Origin: Perlucidibaca sp.
GTDB lineage: Bacteria > Pseudomonadota > Gammaproteobacteria > Pseudomonadales > Moraxellaceae
Assembly (NCBI GenBank): GCA_023265995.1
Contig: JAHFSA010000001.1
Span: 1-64,000, forward strand
Length of the DNA stretch: 64,000 nucleotides
Direction: 5' to 3'
Under the pieces are notes generated by a model that was not told where the DNA came from, searched no databases, and saw only the letters and a program-made list of their open reading frames with translations. The position numbers and the translations under genes are program-made. Positions 50,587 to 59,278 of this stretch are shown piece by piece (positions within the stretch are counted from its first letter, which is position 1; each line of letters opens with the position of its first letter).

Positions 50587-51912
50587 CTAGCGCAGACCCG
50601 GCACCATCACGCCGCCGCCCCACCCGGCCTCGTTGCGGCTGTAGCGGTTCAGCGTCAGCCCCTCGCGGTCGATCTCCGGGCGCTGCCCGGTCAGGCTGTC
50701 GGCGAGCAGGCGCGCGGAACCGCAGGCCATGGTCCAGCCCAGCGTGCCATGGCCGGTGTTGAGCGAGAGATTGGCGATGCTCGTGGCGCCCACCAGCGGC
50801 GTGCCGTCCGGGGTCATGGGCCGCAGACCGGCCCAGAACTCTCCACGGCCGGGGTCGCCGGCGGAGGGAAACAACGTCTTCAACACACGCTCCAGAGCGG
50901 CGCGACGCTCCGGCCGCAGTGTCAGGTCGTGGCCGCAAAGCTCGGCCATGCCGCCTATGCGCACGCGGGTATCGAAGCGGGTAATGGCGACCTTGGAGGT
51001 CTCGTCGAGCACAGTCGACAGCGGCGCGCCGGTGACATCGCTGATCGGCAGCGTCAGTGAATAGCCCTTGACCGGATAGACCGGCAGCTCGATGCCCAGC
51101 GGCAACAGCAGCTCGCGACTGGCGCAGCCGAGAGCGACAACGTAGTGATCCGCGATCAGGCGCTCGCTATGGCCATCGACCATGACATCGGCACCAGCAA
51201 TGCGACCATGCCCCGGACCCTGACCAGGCAGCAGACGCTCAATGCGGGCATCGAGCAGAAAGCGAGCACCGAGCTCGCGCGCCCGCTCCGCCAGCTCCTG
51301 GCAGAAGCGGTAGCAGTCGCCGGTTTCGTCATTGGGCAGGTGCAGACCGCCGAGAACATGGCCGGGCACGCGCTGCAGCGCCGGCTCCACCGCCATGCAG
51401 CCGGCCTCGTCGAGCAGCCGGAACGGCACCCCAAAGCGCGTCAGCACCTCGGTGTCACGATTGGCAGCATCAAGCTGCGCACGGCGCCGGAAAATCTGCA
51501 GCGTGCCGCCCGTGCGCGCCTCGTAGTTCAGATAGAGCTCGTCGCGCAGCGCGCGCAGACAGTCGCGGCTGTACTCGGCCAGGCGCATCATGCGGGTCTT
51601 GTTGACAGCATAGGAACGGGCATTGCAGTTGGCCAGGAACTGCGCGATCCAGCGCCACTGGAAGAGCGTGCCATCGGGCCGGATGGTCAGCGGCGAATCC
51701 TTTCTCGGCAGCCAGGCCAGCGCCTTCAGCGGCAGACCGGGCGCGGCCCATGGCGCGGCATAGCCGGCCGAAACCTGACCGGCATTGGCGAAACTGGTCT
51801 CCAGCGCCAGGCCCCGACGGCGCTCGACCAGCACCACCTCGACCCCTGCCTTCGCCAGGAAATAGGCGGTCGTGACACCAATGACCCCACCACCCAGCAC
51901 GAGCACTTTCAT
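50587..51912 (-). CDS. dadA: D-amino acid dehydrogenase
   Basis: A 441-residue FAD enzyme oxidising D-amino acids, chiefly D-alanine, to keto acids at the inner membrane. The Rossmann motif is GGGVIG (7-12), with ETSFANAGQVSAGYAAPWAAPG and a C-terminal GHGTLGWTMACGSARLLADS, all typical of DadA. Although the open frame extends to 52116, MKVLVLGGGVIG is the standard start. It is divergent from an Lrp-type regulator. The dadX racemase often found next to dadA is absent here. Confidence 0.93.
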   Translation of the reverse strand: MKVLVLGGGVIGVTTAYFLAKAGVEVVLVERRRGLALETSFANAGQVSAGYAAPWAAPGLPLKALAWLPRKDSPLTIRPDGTLFQWRWIAQFLANCNARSYAVNKTRMMRLAEYSRDCLRALRDELYLNYEARTGGTLQIFRRRAQLDAANRDTEVLTRFGVPFRLLDEAGCMAVEPALQRVPGHVLGGLHLPNDETGDCYRFCQELAERARELGARFLLDARIERLLPGQGPGHGRIAGADVMVDGHSERLIADHYVVALGCASRELLLPLGIELPVYPVKGYSLTLPISDVTGAPLSTVLDETSKVAITRFDTRVRIGGMAELCGHDLTLRPERRAALERVLKTLFPSAGDPGRGEFWAGLRPMTPDGTPLVGATSIANLSLNTGHGTLGWTMACGSARLLADSLTGQRPEIDREGLTLNRYSRNEAGWGGGVMVPGLR

Positions 51913-52054
51913 GACGGCCACCCGAATTGCTGGCCCAGAGGATAATTTAAGTGTATGCAGGAATTGCCAGCATCTGTCGCCAAGCTGATGGCCGTATACA
52001 GGGGAAAACCCTGTGCCATGCCAGGCTGACAGGAGAAACCACGGGAGCCTCGCC

Positions 52055-52528
52055 ATGCGTGAACTCGACCGTACCGACCGCCGCATTCTCGTGCTGCTGC
52101 AGCAGGATGGCCGCATGGCGCTGAGCGAACTGGCCGAGCGTGTGGGCCTGTCCGCAACGCCGACCGCCGAGCGCGTGCGCCGCCTGGAAAAGGATGGCGT
52201 GATCCAGGGCTATCACGCCCGCATCAACCCGCGCGCCGTGGCCTGCGGCCAGCTCGTCTTCGTCGAGCTGCGCCTGGCCACCAAGTCCGCCGACCTGTTC
52301 GAGCAGTTCCGCCACGAAATCATGAAGCAGCCGAACATTGTCGAATGCCATCTCGTCTCCGGCGACTTCGACTACCTGGTGAAGGCGCGCATAGCCGACA
52401 TGAGCCAGTACCGCGCCCTGCTCGGCGACATCCTGCTCAACCTGCCCGGCGCCGTGGAGTCACGCAGCTATGTGGTGGTCGAGGAGGTCAAGGAGACGCA
52501 GACGCTGCCGGTGTTGGAGGGGTGTTGA
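52055..52528 (+). CDS. Lrp/AsnC-family regulator
   Basis: A 157-residue leucine-responsive-type regulator. The N-terminal helix-turn-helix is MALSELAERVGLSATPTAERVRRLE-like (about residues 20-46), followed by a RAM ligand domain (VECHLVSGDFDYLVKARIAD). ATG at 52055 has GGGAG upstream. It is divergent from dadA with a 142-bp intergenic region, matching the dadR/lrp-dadA arrangement in which the regulator activates D-alanine catabolism. Confidence 0.93.
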   Translation: MRELDRTDRRILVLLQQDGRMALSELAERVGLSATPTAERVRRLEKDGVIQGYHARINPRAVACGQLVFVELRLATKSADLFEQFRHEIMKQPNIVECHLVSGDFDYLVKARIADMSQYRALLGDILLNLPGAVESRSYVVVEEVKETQTLPVLEGC

Positions 52529-52552
52529 GAGAGTGACTCCGCGATGGATGAC

Positions 52553-52633
52553 TGCTAACGGCCAGAAGCGGACGGTCAACACTCAAGTTAAGTGGTGCAA
52601 TGAAGCCGCGTCCGCTTGAGTGCCTAGTTGGGC
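52553..52633 (-). repeat. attC-like recombination site (candidate)
   Basis: Read on the minus strand, the element opens with GCCCAAC, a full match to the attC R'' consensus RYYYAAC. It continues with TCAAGCGGACG, a ~34-nt centre and CGTCCGCTT, and closes with GTTAGCA, a partial match to GTTRRRY. The 9-bp inner arms (52566-52574 with 52609-52617) pair perfectly. A second 8-bp dyad (52580-52587 with 52615-52622) is nested. It lies 76 bp after the stop of the SEC-C gene, which is where a cassette attC belongs. Confidence 0.55.
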
Positions 52634-52708
52634 TGTGCCGAATACTGCACGCGACCAAAACTTGTCGAGACGCGAACCGAGCTTGGTTCTTTGACGATTT
52701 GAGCTGGG

Positions 52709-53683
52709 CTAGGTCAGCTTGAGTGCTCCGTTGTTCGCCAGATTCTGTAAGTCCCAAACGCGGCGGGCATCGGAGATTTCGTCGGCACTCATCTCAAGCG
52801 GCGAGAACTCGGTGCCGCTTCTGATAAATGCAAGCACGGCAGTGGCACACCAATCCGCACGTCTGATCATCACGTTCCGAAGATCGTCGCCGACATCTGC
52901 TGACGCATAAACAATGTCGAACTGCTCGGGCAGCTTGTGATCACTGTAGTAGGGAAGTTTTCGATCATTGATAGCGCGCAACTCTCCAAGGTGAGCGTCC
53001 ACGATCAGGCAGTAGCGCTTCGTGCTGTCGAATCGTGGCGACCTCATGAAATTGAATAGAAGCCAGTGCCAACCATATTTCTCCGACGGAGCTCTAGATG
53101 CTCGCAGTTCGAGCGCAAAGCCAGGGTTGATCTTCGGCTCCAAAGTCAAAAGATCGGCAGGAGCGAACGTGGTCGTTCCGGTGACTGTTATGCGGACACC
53201 ATCGATATTGTCAGTGTTGCTGTCTACCGCAATGCAGAGGTCGTAGGGCGAGAGTGCTCGCACAAGGTCGAAGTGAGGGGAGCCTCCGTCCACGAGGGCG
53301 GTAGTGTTCACCTTCTCGCCTTTAGCTCGGGAGTAGTTGCGCTCGATCTCGACTTGGTCGAGTGGAACCTTCCCACCTTCACTCTCTACCCCAATATTCC
53401 GCGAGAAAGGGTCTAGCATGACTACTAGCTGTGGGGTGTCTCCAGCTCGGATGGAGATCGGCGCGGCCGGACGAAGCGTGATTTTCTCCTGCCGCGGCTT
53501 CGAGTCGATTGGTGGCGGAGCACCATGGCACTTTTTGTACTTCTTTCCAGACCCACAAGGACAAGGCGCGTTCCTGCCTTCGGCGGGCTGATTGATTGCT
53601 GGTCGAATTGCCGGCATCTGAATCGACAGCTCGCGAATCTCGGCTATCGGTGACGGCTCCACCTCATGGTCGGGTTTCTTCAT
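52709..53683 (-). CDS. SEC-C motif protein of unknown function, cassette-like
   Basis: A 324-residue protein with an N-terminal SEC-C zinc motif, [19 protein letters not shown] (Cys41, Cys43, Cys52, His53). The remaining ~270 residues are not recognised; hydrophobic beta-like stretches and [11 protein letters not shown] stand out. Base composition is clearly lower in G+C (about one half) than the neighbours, and codon use differs (more A/T-ending codons). An attC-like element follows its 3' end, and a weaker attC-like remnant (53759-53800) precedes it. SEC-C is a short zinc-binding tag found on SecA and on many accessory proteins. It is probably a horizontally acquired gene cassette. Confidence 0.75.
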   Translation of the reverse strand: MKKPDHEVEPSPIAEIRELSIQMPAIRPAINQPAEGRNAPCPCGSGKKYKKCHGAPPPIDSKPRQEKITLRPAAPISIRAGDTPQLVVMLDPFSRNIGVESEGGKVPLDQVEIERNYSRAKGEKVNTTALVDGGSPHFDLVRALSPYDLCIAVDSNTDNIDGVRITVTGTTTFAPADLLTLEPKINPGFALELRASRAPSEKYGWHWLLFNFMRSPRFDSTKRYCLIVDAHLGELRAINDRKLPYYSDHKLPEQFDIVYASADVGDDLRNVMIRRADWCATAVLAFIRSGTEFSPLEMSADEISDARRVWDLQNLANNGALKLT

Positions 53684-53886
53684 GACTGTGCTCTGGGCCT
53701 CGATTGGAGCGGAATTGGTCGAAGTACGGATGGAGCTTTCGCGCGTGGACTCTCATTCGCAAGCCGTCTGGCAGTCCGCTTGAAGGAAGGGTTACCCGCC
53801 CTCTCGCTGTCGCCTCATTGCTTGCGTCCACTGACGAGGCTGCGCACACGCTGCCCTGACAACGGAGCCGACCAGGATCACGGAAA

Positions 53887-55302
53887 TCAACTACCCTCGC
53901 CATGCTCCTGGCAGGCCCGGAACACCGCCTCCGCCGTGTTCCCGGCCTGCATCACCGTCACCGGGCAGTAGATCGCCTTCGGCAGATAGTCCCCCATCAC
54001 CTCGCTTGGCGGTGTGCCCTGCGGGATGTTCTGGATGGCCTGGCGGAAGCCCGCTGACGGCAGCATGTGGCGATAGATCAGCACCGAATCCGGATACGCG
54101 CCCCAGGGCAGCCAGCTCAGGCCGGGCACCCGCGCCAGCCAGTCCGGCTTGTGCGCGGCATCGGTCACGATCAGCGTGTAGAAGCCCTCGGCATCCACCG
54201 CTACTTCGCGGTCGTAGAGGCAGTCCACGAAGCGCTGGCTGAAGAACTCGTTGGTGCACAGCGACCAGTAGCGCAGCTGCGCCGAGCCATTGGGCGCCTC
54301 GCTCGGATGCCGTGCCGCCACCGGCGCGCGTCCGCGCACGATGTAGGCGTCGCCCAAGCCGCGATCGAGCACGGCGAAGACATAGGCGTTGTCCTTGTTG
54401 CTCAGGAAGCCGCCGGAGCTGTCCTGCGTGGCCGGGTTGGCCGGCAGCGGCTGGCCGGCGCGGCTGCCGAAATAATCCGCGAACGCGCCGGGGATGCCGT
54501 AGAAGCGGAAGAAGTCCGGCGTGGCATCGCCGCCTGTGCTGATCAGCGGCAGCGTCGGATAGCTGCTGTCACGCAGGGCGGCGTTGACGGTGTCGAGCTG
54601 ATCCACGAACGGCAGCGTGTTGCAGTCCGACAGCGTGGTGATGGCCCGGCTGCCATCCGCCGTTTCCAGCGTCAGCCTGGGCAGCGGCGCACTGCCCTGC
54701 ACATCGCCCTCGCCGAGATAGATGCGGTAGGCCAGCTCGATCTGCGGATTGACCGGCGCCGACTGGCCGGCCGGCAGACGCGTCATGGCGGCGTAGATGG
54801 TGCCCGGCTCGCGCTGCTCGGGCAGCGCCTCCGGCTTCACGAAGGCGACGTAGCGGCCATCCTGCGCGGCGTTCCTGTCGGCATAGGGATTGCCGCCCGG
54901 CGGCAGCGCCAGCATTTCGTAGTCGGCGAGATGATCGACCGGCCGCTGCGCGGCGTCGTAGGCATTGAACGAGAAGTAGCGCGCCCGCGGGTACTGCCCC
55001 TCTATGCGCACACGCGTGCCGGGAATGGCGGGCACGCTGGCGATCCAGTAGGTCGCGGCCTTGTCCGGATAGAACACGTTGAGCATCTTGTCGCTGAGCA
55101 CAGCCTGCCAGCTGCAGGTCGGCGACAGCACGGCGGCATCCTGCAAGGACGCGCCGCTGTAACGCTGCGTGCCGGCCCCCGCGCCAGTGGAGCCGGAGTC
55201 ACCACCGCCGCCCTGCCCGCCACCACAGGCCGCGAGCAGCAGGGAGAGTGTCGCCGCGGCCATCAGGGCTCGGCGGGAAAGCATCAGACCTGGTGTGCGC
55301 AT
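53887..55302 (-). CDS. Lipoprotein of unknown function
   Basis: A 471-residue predicted lipoprotein. The N-terminus has a twin-arginine (SRRALMAAA), a hydrophobic stretch and a lipobox ending at Cys26 (LLLAAC), followed by a glycine-rich linker. ATG at 55302 has GGGGAG upstream inside the end of the AraC gene. The mature protein contains many conserved-looking aromatic and acidic segments (YWIASVPAIPGTRVRIEGQYPRARYFSF is not assignable to a family by eye; several cysteines). It is the last gene of hydrolase-AraC-lipoprotein, separated from the AraC stop by 3 bp, so co-transcription and coupling are likely. Confidence 0.75.
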   Translation of the reverse strand: MRTPGLMLSRRALMAAATLSLLLAACGGGQGGGGDSGSTGAGAGTQRYSGASLQDAAVLSPTCSWQAVLSDKMLNVFYPDKAATYWIASVPAIPGTRVRIEGQYPRARYFSFNAYDAAQRPVDHLADYEMLALPPGGNPYADRNAAQDGRYVAFVKPEALPEQREPGTIYAAMTRLPAGQSAPVNPQIELAYRIYLGEGDVQGSAPLPRLTLETADGSRAITTLSDCNTLPFVDQLDTVNAALRDSSYPTLPLISTGGDATPDFFRFYGIPGAFADYFGSRAGQPLPANPATQDSSGGFLSNKDNAYVFAVLDRGLGDAYIVRGRAPVAARHPSEAPNGSAQLRYWSLCTNEFFSQRFVDCLYDREVAVDAEGFYTLIVTDAAHKPDWLARVPGLSWLPWGAYPDSVLIYRHMLPSAGFRQAIQNIPQGTPPSEVMGDYLPKAIYCPVTVMQAGNTAEAVFRACQEHGEGS

Positions 55303-55305
55303 GAC

Positions 55306-56328
55306 TCAGCTCCCCCTGCTCTCCCGATACTGCCGTGGCGACTTGCCCGTCCAGCGCCTGAACGCGCGCCCGAAATTTGATGGATCCTGATAGCCGAGGT
55401 CGCTGGCGATGTCGTCCACCGAGCGTGACGAGTGCAGCAGCAGCTCCACGGCGCGGCCGCGACGCAGCTGCTCGATGATCATCTGGTAGCTGGTGCCGAG
55501 CTCGTTGAGGCGGCGGCGCAGCGTGCGTGGCGCCAGGTTCAGGCAGCCGGCGATGTGATCCAGCGAGGCATCCTCGGCCATGTGCTGCTTGGCGAGACGG
55601 CGCACGTCGGCGAGCAGCCCGCCGGCATCGTGCAGATGCCTGAGCTCTTCCTCGCACTGCGCCATGGCCATCTGCAGCAGCTGCGGGTCGGACTGGCTGA
55701 TGGGCAGTTGCAGGCCTATGCGCGGGAAGCGGAACTGGTTGAAGGCGGCGTCGAAGAGCACGGTGGCGCGCGCCATTTCGGGCCAGTCGGCATGGTGCGG
55801 CTGGCGCGGGCTGGCCAGACGCGTGATGCCATTGAAGTCGCGCCCAGTGACCTGGCGGCCGCAGACCGCGATCAGCGTCATCAGGGCATCGACCAGCAGG
55901 GGGCCGAGCGGACCCAGCGGCACGCGCTCGTCGAGCTGCACCACCGCCATGTCATCCTCGCGGAAAAGGCGGATCTCGAACAGGCTGGTGCGGGTGCGGA
56001 AGTAGCGCACGCCGAGGTCTATGGCCTCGCCTATGGTGCGGCTGGAAAGGATGGCGTAGCCGAGGAAGCCGTGGCTGCGCAGGTTGAGCTGGCGCCCGAG
56101 GGCGATGCCGAGGCCGGGATCGGGGTCGAGCTGCAAGGTGTTGGCGAAGATGCGCAGGCAGGTCGCCATGGGCACCTGGCGTCCGGGCTGGTCGAGCTCG
56201 TCGCGGCTCAGGCCGGTGCCGGCCAGCAGCGCGGCCGGGTCGTGGCCGCGCGTCAGCGCATGCTGGCAGAGCAGCGCCAGATAATGCCCGGACAGGGTTT
56301 CGTCACCGCTTCGTCTGCTGACTGTCAT
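55306..56328 (-). CDS. AraC-family regulator, paralog of the 21.7-kb AraC
   Basis: A 340-residue AraC regulator with an Arabinose_bd-type N-terminus (SHGFLGYAILSSRTIGEAIDL) and a C-terminal double helix-turn-helix (LDHIAGCLNLAPRTLRRRL, VDDIASDLGYQDPSNFGRAFRRWTGKSP). The start is uncertain: ATG at 56328, or TTG at 56358, which overlaps the hydrolase stop. It lies between the hydrolase and lipoprotein genes in one operon. Divergent from this operon is the PF10118 gene, whose upstream region carries a motif shared with the other AraC locus. Confidence 0.9.
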   Translation of the reverse strand: MTVSRRSGDETLSGHYLALLCQHALTRGHDPAALLAGTGLSRDELDQPGRQVPMATCLRIFANTLQLDPDPGLGIALGRQLNLRSHGFLGYAILSSRTIGEAIDLGVRYFRTRTSLFEIRLFREDDMAVVQLDERVPLGPLGPLLVDALMTLIAVCGRQVTGRDFNGITRLASPRQPHHADWPEMARATVLFDAAFNQFRFPRIGLQLPISQSDPQLLQMAMAQCEEELRHLHDAGGLLADVRRLAKQHMAEDASLDHIAGCLNLAPRTLRRRLNELGTSYQMIIEQLRRGRAVELLLHSSRSVDDIASDLGYQDPSNFGRAFRRWTGKSPRQYRESRGS

Positions 56329-56354
56329 CGCTCCCGCTGGCCTCTGATGACCGA

Positions 56355-57344
56355 TCAACGGGCCACGATAGCCCGCTCGCGCGCAGCGCGCCAGTGCCGG
56401 CGCAACAGGCGCGCGGTGACCTGCGGCGTCTCGACCATGGGCAGATGGCCTATGCCTTCGAGTCGCGTCACCTCGGCATGCGGAATGAGCGCCTTGAAGG
56501 TGTCGGCGCAGGACACATGCAGGGCATTGTCCTCGACACCCCAGAGCACCAGGGTCGGCGCGCTGACGCTGGAGAAGGCCGGCAGCTCGGTGTCGGGCTG
56601 ATGCTTCATGAGGTGGCGGAACAGGTGTTCGTTGACGTGGCGGCGCGCCACCATGTCCGGGTACATGGCCGGCGCCATGAGGACCGCCAGCGTGCGGCTG
56701 GACATGACGGTGGCAAGCAGCTGGAAGACGCCCTTCATGTTGCGCGCGACCAGACCGTTGCGCCCTTCCATGAGACCGAGCTCGAACGGCGTGCGGCCCT
56801 GGCCGGCGACCCCGGCGGCATTCATCAGCGTGAGCGTGTTGACCAGCTTGGGATGGCGCGCCGCCAGCAAACCGGAGATGCCGCCGCCCATGGAGCTGCC
56901 GACCAGATGCGCCGGCCGGCCCAGACGCATGCGCAACCAGGCCGCCAGGCGTTCGACCTGATGATCCATGCCGTACTCGGCATTGGGGTGGAACTGGCTC
57001 TCGCCCCAGCCCGGCAGATCGACCAGCAGCAGGTGATAGCGCCGCGCCAGGAACGGCAGCAGCGGCAGCCAGTTCTCCTTGCTGGCGCCGAAACCATGCA
57101 CCAACACGACCGGCTCGCCGAGGCGGTTGCCGCCCTCCAGCCAGACCATGTGGTGGTCATCTATGCGGGCGCGATGGCTGGACAGCCGCGTGACCGGGGC
57201 ATGCAGACGGTTGAGCAGCGGCAGCAGGCTGCGGTTGCGCCAGCTGCGCAGGCTCTCGGGACGCGGCGCCTTCGCCCGCGCCAGATAGGCCGGGCCCACG
57301 GTTTCAATGAATTCCCGCTCAAGGGCGAGGGTCTGTTCAGTCAT
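56355..57344 (-). CDS. Alpha/beta hydrolase
   Basis: A 329-residue alpha/beta hydrolase with VVLVHGFGASKENW near residue 80, the nucleophile elbow GSSMGG with Ser151 and a late LEGIGHLPMVE for the catalytic His. It resembles esterases such as MhpC-like C-C hydrolases or triacylglycerol-lipase-like enzymes; substrate unknown. Its stop overlaps the longest form of the AraC gene. It heads the hydrolase-AraC-lipoprotein operon and is divergent from the PF10118 gene across 217 bp. Confidence 0.87.
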   Translation of the reverse strand: MTEQTLALEREFIETVGPAYLARAKAPRPESLRSWRNRSLLPLLNRLHAPVTRLSSHRARIDDHHMVWLEGGNRLGEPVVLVHGFGASKENWLPLLPFLARRYHLLLVDLPGWGESQFHPNAEYGMDHQVERLAAWLRMRLGRPAHLVGSSMGGGISGLLAARHPKLVNTLTLMNAAGVAGQGRTPFELGLMEGRNGLVARNMKGVFQLLATVMSSRTLAVLMAPAMYPDMVARRHVNEHLFRHLMKHQPDTELPAFSSVSAPTLVLWGVEDNALHVSCADTFKALIPHAEVTRLEGIGHLPMVETPQVTARLLRRHWRAARERAIVAR

Positions 57345-57443
57345 GCTCTGGCTCGTGAATTCCTGACCACCCGGTCAGATCGTCACGGAATGTGACATGG
57401 CGTGCTGTCCAACGAAAGATGCCGGCAGCGTTCTGGCCGGAAA

Positions 57444-57458
57444 TGACCGATTTTCGGC
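57444..57458 (+). promoter_or_regulatory. Candidate AraC operator motif, copy 2
   Basis: TGACCGATTTTCGGC lies 103 bp upstream of the PF10118 start, in the divergent region with the hydrolase-AraC operon. It differs by one base from the motif at 22743-22757 in front of the desaturase. The operator role is inferred. Confidence 0.4.
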
Positions 57459-57561
57459 TCGCAATCACCTTCAGCGCCAGCGACTGCCGGGTCACAGTGG
57501 CATCACGGGCATTTTCCCTGCCCTTTCATGAATGCCGCACCGACACACAGAGAGACCGTCC

Positions 57562-58452
57562 ATGGCCAGCAAGACCCTGATTCCCATCCGCGTTCGTCGC
57601 ATGGACTACGACATGAGCGGCCTGCGCCGCTACTGGTATAAGGACAACCCCTGGATCACGCATTTCCTGAACGCGCTGTCGACCACCTTCCCGGATGGCG
57701 AACGCTTCTTCATCCACTCGGTGCGCAACTTCGAGAAGCAGATCACCGACCCGGAACTGCAGGCGCAGATCCGCGCCTTCATCGGCCAGGAGGCCAACCA
57801 CGGCAAGGAGCACGAGGCCTTCAACCAGGCCCTGATCGACCAGCACGGGCTACCGCTGGAGAGCAAGCTGAAGTTCATGAAGGGCGCGCTGGCCTGGGCC
57901 AAGAAGCAGTGGTCGCCGCGCCAGCAGCTGGCCATGACCGCCGGCTTCGAGCACTTCACGGCCATCCTCGCCAACCTGCTGCTGGAGCGCAAGGATGCCA
58001 TCGCCGACATCCCCGGGGTCTATTCCGACATGTTCCTCTGGCACGCGGTCGAGGAGACCGAGCACAAGGCCGTGGCCTTCGACGTCTATCAGGAAGTCGA
58101 TGGCGACTACTGGCTGCGCGTGCGCTCCATGGCGATGGCCACCTTCTTCTTCATGCTGGTGACCCTGCGCATGCAGCACAGCCTGCTCAAGCACGACGGC
58201 AAGCTGGGCGACTGGCGCAGCGCGCTCGGCTTCGCCAAGTTCATGCTGTTCAAGCCGGGCATGCTGACGCGCATCATCCCGCAGTACCTGGACTACTACC
58301 GTCCGGGCTTCCACCCCTGGCAGCACGACAACCGCCACCTCATCAACGAGCTGATCGAGACGCTGAGGTCGCATGAACTGCGTCCGGCCGAGGCGGCCCA
58401 AGCCACCCAGGCCGGTGTCATGGCCGCGTCGGGAGCCGTTGCCGCCGCCTGA
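57562..58452 (+). CDS. PF10118-type predicted metal-dependent hydrolase
   Basis: A 296-residue soluble, mostly helical protein. Likely metal ligands are E and H in GQEANHGKEHEAFN, AGFEHFTA and WHAVEETEHKAVAFD, a ferritin-like/di-metal pattern of E..H helices as in PF10118. The annotated name 'metal-dependent hydrolase' is historical; biochemical function is not established to my knowledge. Members occur widely in lipid-degrading Proteobacteria and actinobacteria. It is divergent from the hydrolase-AraC operon and followed by a DUF445 gene 138 bp downstream. Confidence 0.85.
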   Translation: MASKTLIPIRVRRMDYDMSGLRRYWYKDNPWITHFLNALSTTFPDGERFFIHSVRNFEKQITDPELQAQIRAFIGQEANHGKEHEAFNQALIDQHGLPLESKLKFMKGALAWAKKQWSPRQQLAMTAGFEHFTAILANLLLERKDAIADIPGVYSDMFLWHAVEETEHKAVAFDVYQEVDGDYWLRVRSMAMATFFFMLVTLRMQHSLLKHDGKLGDWRSALGFAKFMLFKPGMLTRIIPQYLDYYRPGFHPWQHDNRHLINELIETLRSHELRPAEAAQATQAGVMAASGAVAAA

Positions 58453-58590
58453 GCGGCAAGACACCCGACCGGACAGTTCTCTGTCATGCGCGAACAACCC
58501 GAGCCAGGCGAGCCACACCAGCCAACGAAGTGACTTGCCAGGCATGGTGTGGCGGCTGAAGCTGACTACTTCTTCGAGTGGAATCCGTTC

Positions 58591-59241
58591 ATGTCCTGGT
58601 CCGAAATCCTGGCCGACGTCCAGCAGAACTGGATGCTCTATTGCGCCATGCCGCTGTTCGGCGGCTTCGTCGGCTGGTTCTCGGACTGGCTGGCGCTGAA
58701 GATGGTGTTCAGCCCGCGCGAACCGAAACGCTATTTCGGCCTGTTCACCTGGCAGGGTCTGTTCATCAAGCGCCGCAAGGAAGTCGCCGCCGAGTACGGC
58801 GCGCTCATCGCCGACGAGATCATCACCGCCCGCAACATCTTCGCCGCCGCCCTGCGCGGGCCGCTGTCGGACCGTCTGTTCCAGCTCATCAACAAGCACA
58901 CGCAGGACATGGTCGACGAACAGGCCGGTATTGCCCGACCACTGGTGGTGTTCGCGATCGGCAGCACGCAATACCGCCAGATGAAGGCGGACATCGCGGC
59001 CAAGCTGATCGAACGCCTGCCCGCCACACTCGAGCATGTCGAGCAGTACGCCGACGACGCCATGGACGTGCGCAATACCCTGATCCAGAAGATGGGGGAG
59101 ATGACCGCCGAGGAGTTCGAGGGCGTGCTGCGGCCGGTGTTCGAGCAGGATGAATGGAAGCTGATCGCGACCGGCGCCATCCTCGGCTTCCTGGTCGGCG
59201 AGCTGCAGGTGCAGATGCAGATGCAGATGATGCTGCACTGA
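58591..59241 (+). CDS. DUF445 family membrane protein
   Basis: A 216-residue protein with an N-terminal transmembrane segment and FGGFVGWFSDWLALKMVFSP, the DUF445 signature. A long helical, probably cytoplasmic or periplasmic middle follows, and a C-terminal hydrophobic segment (ATGAILGFLVGELQ). ATG at 58591 is chosen; a GTG at 58549 would add 14 residues. DUF445 proteins are membrane-associated and of unknown function. It may be co-transcribed with the PF10118 gene. Confidence 0.85.
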   Translation: MSWSEILADVQQNWMLYCAMPLFGGFVGWFSDWLALKMVFSPREPKRYFGLFTWQGLFIKRRKEVAAEYGALIADEIITARNIFAAALRGPLSDRLFQLINKHTQDMVDEQAGIARPLVVFAIGSTQYRQMKADIAAKLIERLPATLEHVEQYADDAMDVRNTLIQKMGEMTAEEFEGVLRPVFEQDEWKLIATGAILGFLVGELQVQMQMQMMLH

Positions 59242-59278
59242 GGCCGTCACACGGCCACGGCAACAACCGGGCCGGGGC

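Noticed and set aside
53684-53886. A possible 79-codon minus-strand ORF upstream of the SEC-C gene.
   Set aside because: No ribosome-binding site, no recognisable features, and it runs into the SEC-C start; it is treated as non-coding flank with a weak attC-like half-site.
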